From the NCBI GenBank assembly GCA_028694805.1, contig JAQVKD010000004.1, positions 1 to 50,661 on the forward strand: 50,661 bases of DNA, written 5' to 3'. This document shows positions 1 through 10,271 of the stretch, one piece after another. The notes below the pieces were generated by a model. That model was given only the letters and a program-made list of their open reading frames with translations. It made no database searches and was not told the DNA's origin. Position numbers and translations under genes: made by a program. Each line of letters opens with the position of its first letter. Positions within the stretch are counted from its first letter, which is position 1. The DNA comes from Candidatus Dojkabacteria bacterium (GTDB lineage Bacteria; Patescibacteriota; Dojkabacteria; SC72).

Positions 1-1
1 T

Positions 2-1798
2 GCAACTATTAGAAATTTAGAACTAGTAACAGGTGCTTATAGTGGAAATATAAAGGACTCCCTATTTTCTGTTATAAACACTACTCAAACAAGAATGGGT
101 TCTCGTCTACTCTATCACTGGATATTAAATCCATTGATTGATAAGAAGAATATAGATGAAAGATTAGATATGGTAGATAGTTTTGTAAATGATCATGATA
201 AGTTAAATAAAATTAGAGAAGAGCTTTCATCAATAAATGATATTGAGAGAATCGTTGGGAAAATAGGTTTAGGTAGAGTAAATGCAAGAGATTTTAATGC
301 ATTACAAACATCTTTAGAATCTGCTTTAAATATTTCAAGAATTCTTAAAAATAAATATATTACACAAGTAGATTTAATAAATCAGATTATTGAAGATATA
401 GATAAAGCTATATCTGATACTGCACCAAATTCTATAACAGAGGGATCAATTATAAAGACAGGATTTAATAAAGAAGTTGATGAACTCAGAGAAATCGCTG
501 GTAATAGTAAGGGTTGGCTAAAGAAATTTGAACAGGAAGAAAAGGAAAAAACAGGAATAACATCTTTAAAAATAGATTTTAATAAAGTGTTTGGATATTA
601 CATTGAGGTTACAAAAACTCATCAGAGTAAAGTCCCAGAAAGATATATAAGGAAACAGACATTAGTGAATAGTGAAAGATATATAACTGAAGAATTAAAA
701 GAGAAAGAAAATATAATTTTAAATTCACAAGAGAAACTCTACGAATTGGAGTACAAACTGTTTGTTGAATTTAGAGAAAGTTTTCTTGATAAACTAGAAT
801 TACTTCAAGATATAGGTAGAAAGATTGCAAGGTTGGATGTTCTATCCAGTTTTGCTCATCTTGCTATTACATCAAATTATTGTAAACCCCAAATATCAGA
901 TATCGGCGAAAATGATGGAATAATTGATATTCAAGATGGTAGACATCCAATAGTTGAGAATTTTATACAAGAAGATTTTATATCCAATAACTCCTATTTA
1001 GATTTTAAATCTTCTAATATGAATATTCTTACTGGACCTAATATGTCCGGTAAATCAACATATATTAGACAAGTTGCAACGATAGTATTAATGGCTCAGA
1101 TAGGATGTTTTGTTCCGGCTAAAAGTGCAAATATATCTATAGTAGATAGAATTTTTACACGAGTTGGTGCAAGCGATGATTTAAGCAGTGGAAGAAGTAC
1201 CTTTATGGTTGAGATGGATGAAGCGGCTAATATTGTAAATAACGCAACTAAATACAGCTTAGTTGTACTTGATGAAGTTGGTAGAGGTACAAGCACATAT
1301 GATGGAGTAAGTATCGCTTGGGCATTAGCAGAGTATTTAGTTAATAAGATTAAATGTAGAACACTATTTGCTACACATTATCATGAGCTTTTGCGATTAT
1401 CTGAAAAGATTCCAGATAAGATTAGTAATTTAAATGTTCTTGTTGAAGAGGATTTGGAGGAAGGTACTGTTATATTCTTAAGAAAAATTGTAGAGGGTGG
1501 AACTGATAGAAGTTATGGAATATATGTAGCAAAAATGGCAGGATTGCCAGATGAGGTTGTAAATAGGGCTAATGAGATTCTAGAAAGTTTTGAGCAAGAA
1601 AAAATGTTTGGAAAAGAGCTAAGAGATTCTGGTGCTTTATTTACTAAAGAAAAAAAGATAGATAAGACAGCTTTTCAATATCCACTATTTACAGCAAAAG
1701 AAAGTGAAATTGAAAAGGAGATTCAAAATCTTGATACTGATAATATGACTCCAATGGAGGCATTACATAAGATAAATGAATGGAAGAAGAAGGTTTAA
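2..1798 (+). CDS. mutS: DNA mismatch repair protein MutS (5'-truncated by window edge)
   Basis: Frame is open from nt 2 (ATRNLELVTGAYSGNIKDSLFSVINTTQTRMGSRLLYHW); Walker A 'GPNMSGKSTYIRQ', 'LDEVGRGTSTYDG', 'FATHYHEL'. Confidence 0.96.
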   Translation, partial: ATIRNLELVTGAYSGNIKDSLFSVINTTQTRMGSRLLYHWILNPLIDKKNIDERLDMVDSFVNDHDKLNKIREELSSINDIERIVGKIGLGRVNARDFNALQTSLESALNISRILKNKYITQVDLINQIIEDIDKAISDTAPNSITEGSIIKTGFNKEVDELREIAGNSKGWLKKFEQEEKEKTGITSLKIDFNKVFGYYIEVTKTHQSKVPERYIRKQTLVNSERYITEELKEKENIILNSQEKLYELEYKLFVEFRESFLDKLELLQDIGRKIARLDVLSSFAHLAITSNYCKPQISDIGENDGIIDIQDGRHPIVENFIQEDFISNNSYLDFKSSNMNILTGPNMSGKSTYIRQVATIVLMAQIGCFVPAKSANISIVDRIFTRVGASDDLSSGRSTFMVEMDEAANIVNNATKYSLVVLDEVGRGTSTYDGVSIAWALAEYLVNKIKCRTLFATHYHELLRLSEKIPDKISNLNVLVEEDLEEGTVIFLRKIVEGGTDRSYGIYVAKMAGLPDEVVNRANEILESFEQEKMFGKELRDSGALFTKEKKIDKTAFQYPLFTAKESEIEKEIQNLDTDNMTPMEALHKINEWKKKV

Positions 1799-2454
1799 AG
1801 AATATAATAGCCTAGTCCATAATTATTCCTGATTAAGTTCATTCCTGTACACATTTGAATCTTTTTTCTGGTTCGATATATTAATACTGAGATATATTCC
1901 TCAGAATATAAATATTCAAACTTTGTACTAAAGTATTTTGAAATCTCTTTTTTATTTAAATATTTATTTTCAAGGAGTATTTTAATTAATGTAATTTGCT
2001 TTGGAGTTAAGGGTAAATAGTGGTCTTCATAACTTACTATATTAAATTTAGGGTTGTATTTTAGGAATTCACTCTTGTATAAAGACTTATATTTTATCGG
2101 AATTTGATTAGTTAATTTTTTACATCTTAATATTAAATCTCCACACTGATATGGCTTACATAAATAATCATCAGAACCATAGCTAAGAACTTTCTCTTTT
2201 AAAAGTCTGTTATTAGGAATTATGGAAAGAATTTTTGTTTTCAATCTCTTGTTCCTTATTTCAATAAGAAATTGCCATGTAGAATCTTTATTTGTATTAA
2301 GTTCTAAACATATTAAATCAATGTATTTACTATTTATCACCTCTTTTGCTTTGTTAATGTTTACATGTCTGACTTTCCATAGGTTCTCTTTTTCTAGAAT
2401 ATTTAAGCAACAAACTGGTTTGTCTGTATTAACTATGAGGATATTTGAATACAC
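1795..2454 (-). CDS. OmpR-family-like response regulator with degenerate receiver domain
   Basis: N-terminal receiver-like fold (NILIVNTD...DLICLELN...GSDDYLCKPY) and C-terminal winged helix (LTPKQITLIKILLENK...VLIYRTRKKI...IRNNYGLGYYI). Confidence 0.8.
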   Translation of the reverse strand: MYSNILIVNTDKPVCCLNILEKENLWKVRHVNINKAKEVINSKYIDLICLELNTNKDSTWQFLIEIRNKRLKTKILSIIPNNRLLKEKVLSYGSDDYLCKPYQCGDLILRCKKLTNQIPIKYKSLYKSEFLKYNPKFNIVSYEDHYLPLTPKQITLIKILLENKYLNKKEISKYFSTKFEYLYSEEYISVLIYRTRKKIQMCTGMNLIRNNYGLGYYIL

Positions 2455-2630
2455 AGTAGTTAATATAAGTTATAGAAATTATTAAAATAATAAAGAAATA
2501 TTTATAAGTAGTGTATAGACTCATTTATCATATAGATGATGTCTGATTAGCTTATTTTAATAAATATATTGAGATTTTTATCTAAATCAATTATATTAAT
2601 ATATTGGATATTACTTAAGAATTTTGAATT

Positions 2631-5591
2631 ATGAAATATAGTGTTTCAATGTCTTCTAAAAAATCTAAATCTAAAACTCCATCAAGACATAAAAGAGTTA
2701 AACCTTTTGGTATGAATAAACTTGATAGATTTAAGAAATTAAGTGGTAAGGGGAAGAAAGTTAAAAATAGTAAAAAGAAATCAGGAAAAGGTTTCTTGGG
2801 AATAGACAAGGCAAAATGGAGAAAATTTATATATATTTTTGTTGGAATTGTATTTTTAAGTGGTTGTATTGTTGTTTTAGCTGGAGGAATTTATTTAAAA
2901 AATCTCAGAGATTCTCTTCCTTCTCCAGATCAGCTTGTTGAGAGGAGTTCTGATCAAAGTACAAAGATTTATGATAGAAATGGGGAGCTGCTTTATACAG
3001 TTTATGGTGATCAAAATAGAGAGTTTACCCCTATTGAAGATATTCCTGATTATACGAAATGGGCCCTACTTGCAGCAGAAGATATCGAGTTCTATCAGCA
3101 TAAAGGTATAGATTATGCTGGTATTATTATGGCTTTTATTCAGAATGCTCTAGCTGGGAGAGTTGTTAGAGGTGGAAGCACACTAACCCAGCAGTTAGTT
3201 AAAAATACAATTTTGTATGATATTTTGGGTGATGAAGCTTATGAACAAACCTATTCTAGAAAAATAAAAGAAATTCTTATTACTATGCAGGTTGAACAGA
3301 GTTTCACTAAAGATGAAATTCTACAGATGTATATGAATGAGGTGCCTCTTGGTGGTGTTAACTATGGATATCAGGCTGCTGCTAAGGCTTATTTTGATAA
3401 GGATGTAAGTGAATTAGATTTGGCAGAGAGTGCAATGTTGGCAGGTATCATTAGTAATGCTAGTATATATTCTCCAATATATGGAACTAATCCTGAATTA
3501 GCTGTTGATAGGCAAAGTTTTGTTCTTGATCAAATGCTAAAATATGCTGAATATACAGGTGTTACAGAGGAAGAGGTAGAAGCTGCTAAAAATGAAGAAC
3601 TTGTTTATGGTGATGGAAAGATAGATATTAAAGCGCCACACTTTGTCTTTTATGTTAAACAGCTTCTTGAAGAGGAATATGGAGCAGATCGTGTTGAGAG
3701 AGGCGGTTTAATTGTGACTACTTCTTTAGATTATTCTTTGCAAGAAATTGCTGAAGAAGAAGTTACTAAAGGAGTTGAAAGTGCTCATAGATATAATCTA
3801 TACAATGGTTCCTTAGTTGCAATTGATCCTAATAATGGTGATGTTCTTGCTATGGTAGGATCTGTTGATTATTGGAATACTGATGACCCAAGAATAGATG
3901 GAAATGTAAATATCGCAACAAGTCTACGACAAATGGGATCTTCTGCTAAACCTTATGCTTATTTAGCAGCTATTACACAAGGGTATGGACCATGGACAGA
4001 AGCTCCAGATATTAAAATGTCTTTTGGTGGATATAATCCAGTTAACTGGGATAATAAATATTATGGTCTAATGACTGCAAGAAAGGCTTTAGTACAGTCC
4101 AGAAATCTTCCTGCTGTTTATACTCTACAACTTGCTGGTATAAGTAATATGATTAATGTTGCTGAGAGATTAGGTATTACAACAATTAGTGATAAGGCTG
4201 ACTATGGTTTAAGTTTGGCACTAGGCTCTGGTGAGATGAAATTACTTGAACATACTGCAGCTTTTGGAGTATTTGCAAATGAGGGTGTAAAGGCAGAAAC
4301 CAATCCTATATTAAAGGTTGAAACATCTGAAGGAGAGGTTCTATATGAGAAAGAGAACGTAACACAAAGAGTGTTTGATGAAAAAGAGATTTATGCTCTT
4401 AACTACATGCTTTGTGATTTGGGTGGGCATGGAGATCGTATTGGTGGAAATTCATATAATGTACAAGGCAAACATGTTTGTTATAAAACTGGTACTACTA
4501 ATGGACCAAAAGATGTTTTAACTGTAATGTATCATCCCAATTTAGTTGTTGGTGTGTGGGGTGGTAATAATAATAATGAAGAAATGCCTGGTGCTTGGGG
4601 TTCAATCGTTCCATTGAAAATTGCTTATGCTTTTACGAATAGAGTTTCAGATCAGTATCCTGTTGAAACGTATACTAGACCATCTGGGATTCTTTCTACA
4701 AAAGTTTGTGTAGATACTGGAAAAATTCCTGAAGAGGGTTCTAATTGTGAAACTGAGGCTACTATATATATTCAAGGACATTCTCCAGCAAAAGATACGA
4801 GAGAAACTCTTTATATCTGTAAATCAAATAATCTTGTTGCAACCAATGTAGATGCTGCACAGAAGTATGATTTATTGGAAGAATATGTGTTTTTGAATAA
4901 TACTTTGGAAAACTCCTTACAACAAAGTACTTATGATAAGTTTGTAGCAAGTATTAAAGATTCAAATTATATAACTTCGATTCCGGATTCTGCCGTATGT
5001 CCACTTCCTCTTGGTCCAGATAATGCTCCTGTCGTTGAAATTAGTACTCCAACTTCTAATCAGCAATTTAATCCTGGAAGTAATATGAATATTACTGGAA
5101 ATGTTAGAGTTCTAGAATCTGTTGATACATTTACGGTTAGTATAGATGGCTCCCCTATTACTGGTGCTGCAGTTAATGCTGATGGTACATATTCTGTTAC
5201 ATATGCTATTCCTGTGGGAATGGCAAGTGGATCACATACGGTATTGGTTTATGTGAAAGATAATAATGGGAAGACTGATTCAGAATCAGTAAATTTCTCA
5301 GTTACTAGTACAACTTCTATGATTCAAGTTACAGCTCCTTCTAATGGAGTTACAGTAGCTTTTCCAGTATCTTTAAAAGCCACTGTCTCGGGCACAGCAA
5401 CATCACTTAAGTTCATTATTACTAAATCTGACAGTACTTACACAAAAGAAGTCTCTGCAGTTCTTACTGGATCTGATTGGACGTCTGCTTGGACAGATAC
5501 TAGTGGCGGTACTGGAGATTACACTATTAAGGCTAGGGGGGTTATTAGTGGAACAACATATGATAGTGGTTCTATAACTGTTACATACTAA
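2631..5591 (+). CDS. Class A penicillin-binding protein (GT51 + transpeptidase) with C-terminal Ig-like repeats
   Basis: GT51 motifs 'AAEDIEFYQHKGID', 'RGGSTLTQQLVKN'; transpeptidase 'SSAKPY', 'KTGTTNGPKD'; N-terminal basic tail plus TM. The start may instead be the ATG at 2649. Confidence 0.93.
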   Translation: MKYSVSMSSKKSKSKTPSRHKRVKPFGMNKLDRFKKLSGKGKKVKNSKKKSGKGFLGIDKAKWRKFIYIFVGIVFLSGCIVVLAGGIYLKNLRDSLPSPDQLVERSSDQSTKIYDRNGELLYTVYGDQNREFTPIEDIPDYTKWALLAAEDIEFYQHKGIDYAGIIMAFIQNALAGRVVRGGSTLTQQLVKNTILYDILGDEAYEQTYSRKIKEILITMQVEQSFTKDEILQMYMNEVPLGGVNYGYQAAAKAYFDKDVSELDLAESAMLAGIISNASIYSPIYGTNPELAVDRQSFVLDQMLKYAEYTGVTEEEVEAAKNEELVYGDGKIDIKAPHFVFYVKQLLEEEYGADRVERGGLIVTTSLDYSLQEIAEEEVTKGVESAHRYNLYNGSLVAIDPNNGDVLAMVGSVDYWNTDDPRIDGNVNIATSLRQMGSSAKPYAYLAAITQGYGPWTEAPDIKMSFGGYNPVNWDNKYYGLMTARKALVQSRNLPAVYTLQLAGISNMINVAERLGITTISDKADYGLSLALGSGEMKLLEHTAAFGVFANEGVKAETNPILKVETSEGEVLYEKENVTQRVFDEKEIYALNYMLCDLGGHGDRIGGNSYNVQGKHVCYKTGTTNGPKDVLTVMYHPNLVVGVWGGNNNNEEMPGAWGSIVPLKIAYAFTNRVSDQYPVETYTRPSGILSTKVCVDTGKIPEEGSNCETEATIYIQGHSPAKDTRETLYICKSNNLVATNVDAAQKYDLLEEYVFLNNTLENSLQQSTYDKFVASIKDSNYITSIPDSAVCPLPLGPDNAPVVEISTPTSNQQFNPGSNMNITGNVRVLESVDTFTVSIDGSPITGAAVNADGTYSVTYAIPVGMASGSHTVLVYVKDNNGKTDSESVNFSVTSTTSMIQVTAPSNGVTVAFPVSLKATVSGTATSLKFIITKSDSTYTKEVSAVLTGSDWTSAWTDTSGGTGDYTIKARGVISGTTYDSGSITVTY

Positions 5592-8067
5592 TATTTAATT
5601 TAGTAACAGATTCCTGAATTTTATTCTTTATCTCTTTCATATCTTTTTCGTTTAATGTTTTAGTAATGTTACTAACAGATATTCTTAAGGTTATTTTTTT
5701 AATATCATTATCTTTCTCTTTATATATATCTATACACTTTATCTCATATCTTAAATCCTTATCTTCTAAAGCTTTATTAACTTTATTAAACAGTTCTCTG
5801 TATGTTATTTTATCCGGAGCTAAGAAAGAGATATCCTGTGTTAAATATGGATATTTGGATTCTATCTGATTATACTTTGATTTATTTTGTATATTTAAAA
5901 TAGTATTAAGATTTATTTCAAATCCAGATGTAAATTTATTTAAAGAAAGAGAATCTTTTATTTTAGGATCTATTTCTCCTAGTATCCCTAGATATACCCT
6001 ACTATCTCCAACTTTTACACTAACTATTGCACTACTATTTTGATTAAATGTACTAATCATTACTTTTATCCATTTAGGAATATCTTTATAGTCAGCATCA
6101 GCTATTAATGTATATTCAATGTTCTCTACATTAAGCTCTTTTAAAAGCTTCTCTAAATATCTTTTTGATTCAAAAAAAGGATTTCCTTCAATATTGTTTT
6201 TCGCATCAGTAAACAAAAAAGATAGTTTCCACTCTTCTAATGGAAGTTTCTCATCATCTAGAACATCATTTTGATGTGAGATTCCCATTTCAAATATGGA
6301 GAAAGTATCTATACCCTGTTGTGTATTTAACCGTGCTTTCTCTAATAGACTTAAGATTATTGAAGGCCTCATAAATTCTAAATCTTTTGATAGTGGATTA
6401 GTAATTTTAATACAACTATCTAGATCCTGATTGACTGATTCTATAAATTTTTGATTTGTAAAACTATATGAGATTAGTTCGTTGCTTCCATAGTTAGAAA
6501 GAATATTTCTAATTTCTTCCTTTAGACTTAATATTTGAGGTTTGAAAGAAGACTTTACAGATTTTTCTGGAAGTCTAGGAGTAATTTTCTCGTATCCATA
6601 TATTCTTACAATATCTTCATAAATATCTTCTTCAATTTCTATATCTAATCTAAAAGAAGGAACTGTCACAGTTATATATTTATCTTCAACTTTAATGTTT
6701 TTATATTCTATATCTTTTAATATCTTGACAATCTGCTCGTTTGGAATATCTGTACCTATTCTCTCTCTAAGTTTGTCTGAATCCAAGGTAATGAGAATCT
6801 CTTTTTGTGGTATTGGATATGAATCTATTAGCGTAGTTGCAAGTTCGCCATTTGCTAATTCTTCCATCATGCTTACAGCATATGAAATGATAGGAGAGCA
6901 TTTATCTGGACTTTGAGCTCTAGTAAATCTTGTAGATGCATCTGTTACTATACCTAAATCCATAGATGTTCTTCTTAGACTAAATCTGTCAAAATTTGCA
7001 GATTCAATTATTATATTTCTTGTACTTTCATCTATCTCTGTATCAATACCTCCAATTATTCCTGCTATAGCTATTGGATTTTGTGAATTTGCTATTATTA
7101 GATGGCTATCTGATAATTCATAAATATTACCATCTAAAGCATGAATACTTTCTCCTTCCTGTCCCAGTCTTATTACTATATGTCCCATATCAGCTTGTTT
7201 ACTATCTGTATTTATTACTTTATCAAAATCGAATGCATGTAAAGGTTGGCCTGTTAAGACCATTAAATAATTAGTTATGTCTACAACATTGTTAATAGGT
7301 TTTATATCAGATTTTAATAAAATAGATTTAAGCCATACTGGAGATTCTTTAATCTCTATGTTTGTCATTGCAATAGCACAATATCTTGGACATAAAGCTT
7401 CTGCTTGATTATCAACATCTAAGTTTAAGCAAACTTCATCTGGGATTAGTTCTATCTGTTGTTTTTGATACCAATCAGGACTTTTGAATTCAAGATCCTG
7501 TGCTCCAGAGATTTCTCTAGCCAAACCAAGTATTCCGAATAAATCTCCTCTATTTGTTAAAGCTTTATTCTCGATATTAATAACCGTATCATTTAATTGA
7601 TAGTATTTTGAAAAGAGTTCCCCTATTGGAGCATCTTTTGGAAGTATTAAAACTCTTTCATGATTTGTCCCTATATCTAACTCTCTTTCGGAACACATCA
7701 TCCCATTTGAAATTATTCCCCTCATTTTTCTTTCCTCTATCTTTAAAGGTTCGATATCGTATGTACTAGGGATAATTCCTCCAGGTTTAATATATGCGAC
7801 TTTATCGCCAATCTGAATATTTTTATCACCAGCAACTACCTGTATTGTATCCCCAGATCCTAGGCTAATTTGATATATAGCTAGTTTGTCAGCATCTGGA
7901 TGATCTTTTTTATCAACAATTTCTGCGATAAAGATATTTGCATATTTATCTTCTAAATTTTTAAAATCCTCTACTTCTCCTACTTTATTAGAAAGGATCT
8001 CTACAATCTTTTCAATATCGTCAGGAACTTTTGTATAATCTTTTATATTGTTTACAGGAAGTTTCAT
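5581..8067 (-). CDS. pheT: Phenylalanyl-tRNA synthetase beta subunit
   Basis: N-terminal tRNA-binding domain 'KDHPDADKLAIYQ', B3/B4 and B5 regions, C-terminal FDX-ACB domain; adjacent to pheS. Confidence 0.95.
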   Translation of the reverse strand: MKLPVNNIKDYTKVPDDIEKIVEILSNKVGEVEDFKNLEDKYANIFIAEIVDKKDHPDADKLAIYQISLGSGDTIQVVAGDKNIQIGDKVAYIKPGGIIPSTYDIEPLKIEERKMRGIISNGMMCSERELDIGTNHERVLILPKDAPIGELFSKYYQLNDTVINIENKALTNRGDLFGILGLAREISGAQDLEFKSPDWYQKQQIELIPDEVCLNLDVDNQAEALCPRYCAIAMTNIEIKESPVWLKSILLKSDIKPINNVVDITNYLMVLTGQPLHAFDFDKVINTDSKQADMGHIVIRLGQEGESIHALDGNIYELSDSHLIIANSQNPIAIAGIIGGIDTEIDESTRNIIIESANFDRFSLRRTSMDLGIVTDASTRFTRAQSPDKCSPIISYAVSMMEELANGELATTLIDSYPIPQKEILITLDSDKLRERIGTDIPNEQIVKILKDIEYKNIKVEDKYITVTVPSFRLDIEIEEDIYEDIVRIYGYEKITPRLPEKSVKSSFKPQILSLKEEIRNILSNYGSNELISYSFTNQKFIESVNQDLDSCIKITNPLSKDLEFMRPSIILSLLEKARLNTQQGIDTFSIFEMGISHQNDVLDDEKLPLEEWKLSFLFTDAKNNIEGNPFFESKRYLEKLLKELNVENIEYTLIADADYKDIPKWIKVMISTFNQNSSAIVSVKVGDSRVYLGILGEIDPKIKDSLSLNKFTSGFEINLNTILNIQNKSKYNQIESKYPYLTQDISFLAPDKITYRELFNKVNKALEDKDLRYEIKCIDIYKEKDNDIKKITLRISVSNITKTLNEKDMKEIKNKIQESVTKLNISM

Positions 8068-8068
8068 T

Positions 8069-9085
8069 CTAGTATTTTCTTAAGAATTTAATATTTCCAG
8101 CTCTTAATTCTCTGATTTCTGGTATGTTGTTTCTTATCATTGCTAGCCTATCAAGACCAAAACCCCATGCAAATCCCGAATATATTTCTGGATTAATCCC
8201 AGCAAATTTTAAGACGTTAGGATGTATCATTCCACAACCCATCAATTCTATCCATCCTGTATATCCACAAGTTGAACAGCCTTTCTGATTACAAAACGGA
8301 CAACTGATTGTAAATTCTGCATCTGGTTCTGTAAATGGGAAGTATGCAGGTTGTATCTTTACTTTTAGTTTCGTCTCTAGATATGTTTCAAGAAATTCTT
8401 TGATTGTTGCAATCATATTTGATATTGATATCCCTTTATCTACATATACTCCTTCGCACTGAAAGAATGTGTGCTCATGTCCTGAGTCTGTAGATTCGTT
8501 TCTAAAACATCTTCCTGGTATTACTGTTCTAATTGGTGGCTCTGTACTACTTAAGATCCTATTCTGCATTGTAGAGGTGTGTGCGGGGAGTATAAGGCCA
8601 TCTTCTGTCCAGAAGGTGTCATACATATCTCTTGCAGGATGTCCTTTAGGGAAATTTAAACTCTCAAACATATGGTAATCATCATCTATCTGTCTAGATT
8701 CTACAATATCAAATCCCATTGATAGAAATATATCAGTTAATATCCTTAATTCTTTCATTAATAAATGTGATGAACCATCAAGATCTAAAACCCTTGGCCT
8801 TTTATCAGGGTCTGTATTTGTATCAAATGGTGCTGTAGGGTCTATACGTTTTGTTTCAGTTACTGGAGAGGAATCATATGAAGAAATCTTTTTTTCAATT
8901 TCATTTTTTAGATTATTTAATTCTTTTCCATACTCTGCTTTATCTTCTTTAGAAACATTTGATATCTCAGAGAATGCTTTTCTAATTAAACCATCTTGTG
9001 CTAAATATTTCTTTTTTAGTTCTTGTATATCAAGTTTATCTAAATCTTTTGATATTTCCTTTTGTAGATCTTCTAAGTTTTTCAT
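8069..9085 (-). CDS. pheS: Phenylalanyl-tRNA synthetase alpha subunit
   Basis: 'HPARDMYDTFW', 'LPAHTSTMQ', 'GRCFRNESTDSGHEHTFFQCEG', 'GFAWGFGLDRLAMI'. Confidence 0.97.
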   Translation of the reverse strand: MKNLEDLQKEISKDLDKLDIQELKKKYLAQDGLIRKAFSEISNVSKEDKAEYGKELNNLKNEIEKKISSYDSSPVTETKRIDPTAPFDTNTDPDKRPRVLDLDGSSHLLMKELRILTDIFLSMGFDIVESRQIDDDYHMFESLNFPKGHPARDMYDTFWTEDGLILPAHTSTMQNRILSSTEPPIRTVIPGRCFRNESTDSGHEHTFFQCEGVYVDKGISISNMIATIKEFLETYLETKLKVKIQPAYFPFTEPDAEFTISCPFCNQKGCSTCGYTGWIELMGCGMIHPNVLKFAGINPEIYSGFAWGFGLDRLAMIRNNIPEIRELRAGNIKFLRKY

Positions 9086-9126
9086 ATATATTTATTCTAA
9101 TTTGATTATATATTATTTTAAACAAA

Positions 9127-9150
9127 AAAGGACTCTTTGTAGAGTCCTTT
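9127..9150 (-). terminator. Intrinsic terminator downstream of rplT
   Basis: Perfect 10-bp stem AAAGGACTCT/AGAGTCCTTT with a 4-nt loop; minus-strand T-rich tract TTTTTTGTTT follows. Confidence 0.88.
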
Positions 9151-9171
9151 AGTAAAAAAAGTTTAAGAACT

Positions 9172-9510
9172 CTACAAACTTTTTACTAAAAAGGAAAATG
9201 TTTCAGGCTCGTTCATTGCTATATCCGCAAGAACTTTTCTATTTAGATTGATCTTATTATCTGTTAGCTTTTTAATAAAATCACTATATTTAATACCGTT
9301 ATTTTTACATGCAGCATTTATCTTTGTAATCCATAATTGTCTCATATCTGCAGGTTTTTTTCTTCTATCGTTATATGAATATTGACCAGCATGCATATAT
9401 GCCTCATGAGCAACCTTATAAAGGTTGTTTTTTGTCATCCTATACCCCTTAGTTGCCTTTAGGATTTTTTTATGTCTTCTTTTAGTTGTTTTTCCTGTTT
9501 TAACTCTCAT
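9172..9510 (-). CDS. rplT: 50S ribosomal protein L20
   Basis: 'MRVKTGKTTKRRHKKILKATKGY...YNDRRKKPADMRQLWITKINAACK'. Confidence 0.97.
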   Translation of the reverse strand: MRVKTGKTTKRRHKKILKATKGYRMTKNNLYKVAHEAYMHAGQYSYNDRRKKPADMRQLWITKINAACKNNGIKYSDFIKKLTDNKINLNRKVLADIAMNEPETFSFLVKSL

Positions 9511-9512
9511 TT

Positions 9513-9725
9513 TTAAATATTTACAATTTTTCTATACATTTTTTTCTCATGACTGCTATCTACAACCTTGTGAGAATCCTGCCTTCTCTTAGATCTAGCA
9601 GATCTTTTTGTCCTTAAGTGATTTTGATGACTCTGTTTGTACATCAATTTAGGTTTCTTACTTCCCTTAGGACTAGAAACTTTTACTCTCTTCTTTGCTG
9701 TTTTGTTTGTCTTCTGTCTGGACAT
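9513..9725 (-). CDS. rpmI: 50S ribosomal protein L35
   Basis: 'MSRQKTNKTAKKRVKVSSPKGSKKPKLMYKQSHQNHLRTKRSARSKRR'. Start trimmed from the longer ORF to the internal ATG at 9725; syntenic with infC and rplT. Confidence 0.9.
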   Translation of the reverse strand: MSRQKTNKTAKKRVKVSSPKGSKKPKLMYKQSHQNHLRTKRSARSKRRQDSHKVVDSSHEKKMYRKIVNI

Positions 9726-10248
9726 TTTTCTTAATAAGTGTGATATATATATTTCGACCTTCTTTTTTCGGTTCAGGCTCAATGCTACTATATTCATCAA
9801 AATTAGTCAATATTTCAGCAAAAACCTCTTCTGCTTGTTCCTTAGATTGTCTTCCTTTTCTATACATTGTAATTCTAACAGGATGGCCTTTTTCTAAATA
9901 TTCAGTTGCTCGTCTTACTCTAGTATTTACATCTCCAATATCTATTACTGGACTAAACTTGAATTCTTTCATCTCTTTTTGTTTACCACTTTTCTTACTT
10001 TTTCTTTGATTCTTCTTTTGTCTATAGACATATTTAGAATAATCCATAATCTTGCAAACTGGAGGATTTGCATTTGCTCCTACTTCAACTAGATCTAATC
10101 CATCTTCCTTTGCTCTTTGCAGGGCATCTTCTGTTTTCATTAATCCTAAATTCTCTCCATCATCTGTTATAACCATTATCTCTTTTGCCCATATTCTTTC
10201 ATTACGATATGGTTCTTTTTCCTTCTGACTATTTTTGTTATATGCCAT
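9673..10248 (-). CDS. infC: Translation initiation factor IF-3
   Basis: 'NERIWAKEIMVITDDGENLGLMKTEDAL', 'LDLVEVGANANPPVCKIMDYSKY...KEFKFSPVIDIGD'. Confidence 0.97.
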   Translation of the reverse strand: MAYNKNSQKEKEPYRNERIWAKEIMVITDDGENLGLMKTEDALQRAKEDGLDLVEVGANANPPVCKIMDYSKYVYRQKKNQRKSKKSGKQKEMKEFKFSPVIDIGDVNTRVRRATEYLEKGHPVRITMYRKGRQSKEQAEEVFAEILTNFDEYSSIEPEPKKEGRNIYITLIKKNVQTEDKQNSKEESKSF

Positions 10249-10271
10249 TAAATATTTTAAAAAATAAAAAA

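Noticed and set aside
9637-9897. Plus-strand ORFs overlapping infC/rpmI (86 and 104 aa)
   Set aside because: Antisense to highly conserved infC/rpmI; hydrophobic composition is an artefact of reverse-reading Lys-rich genes.
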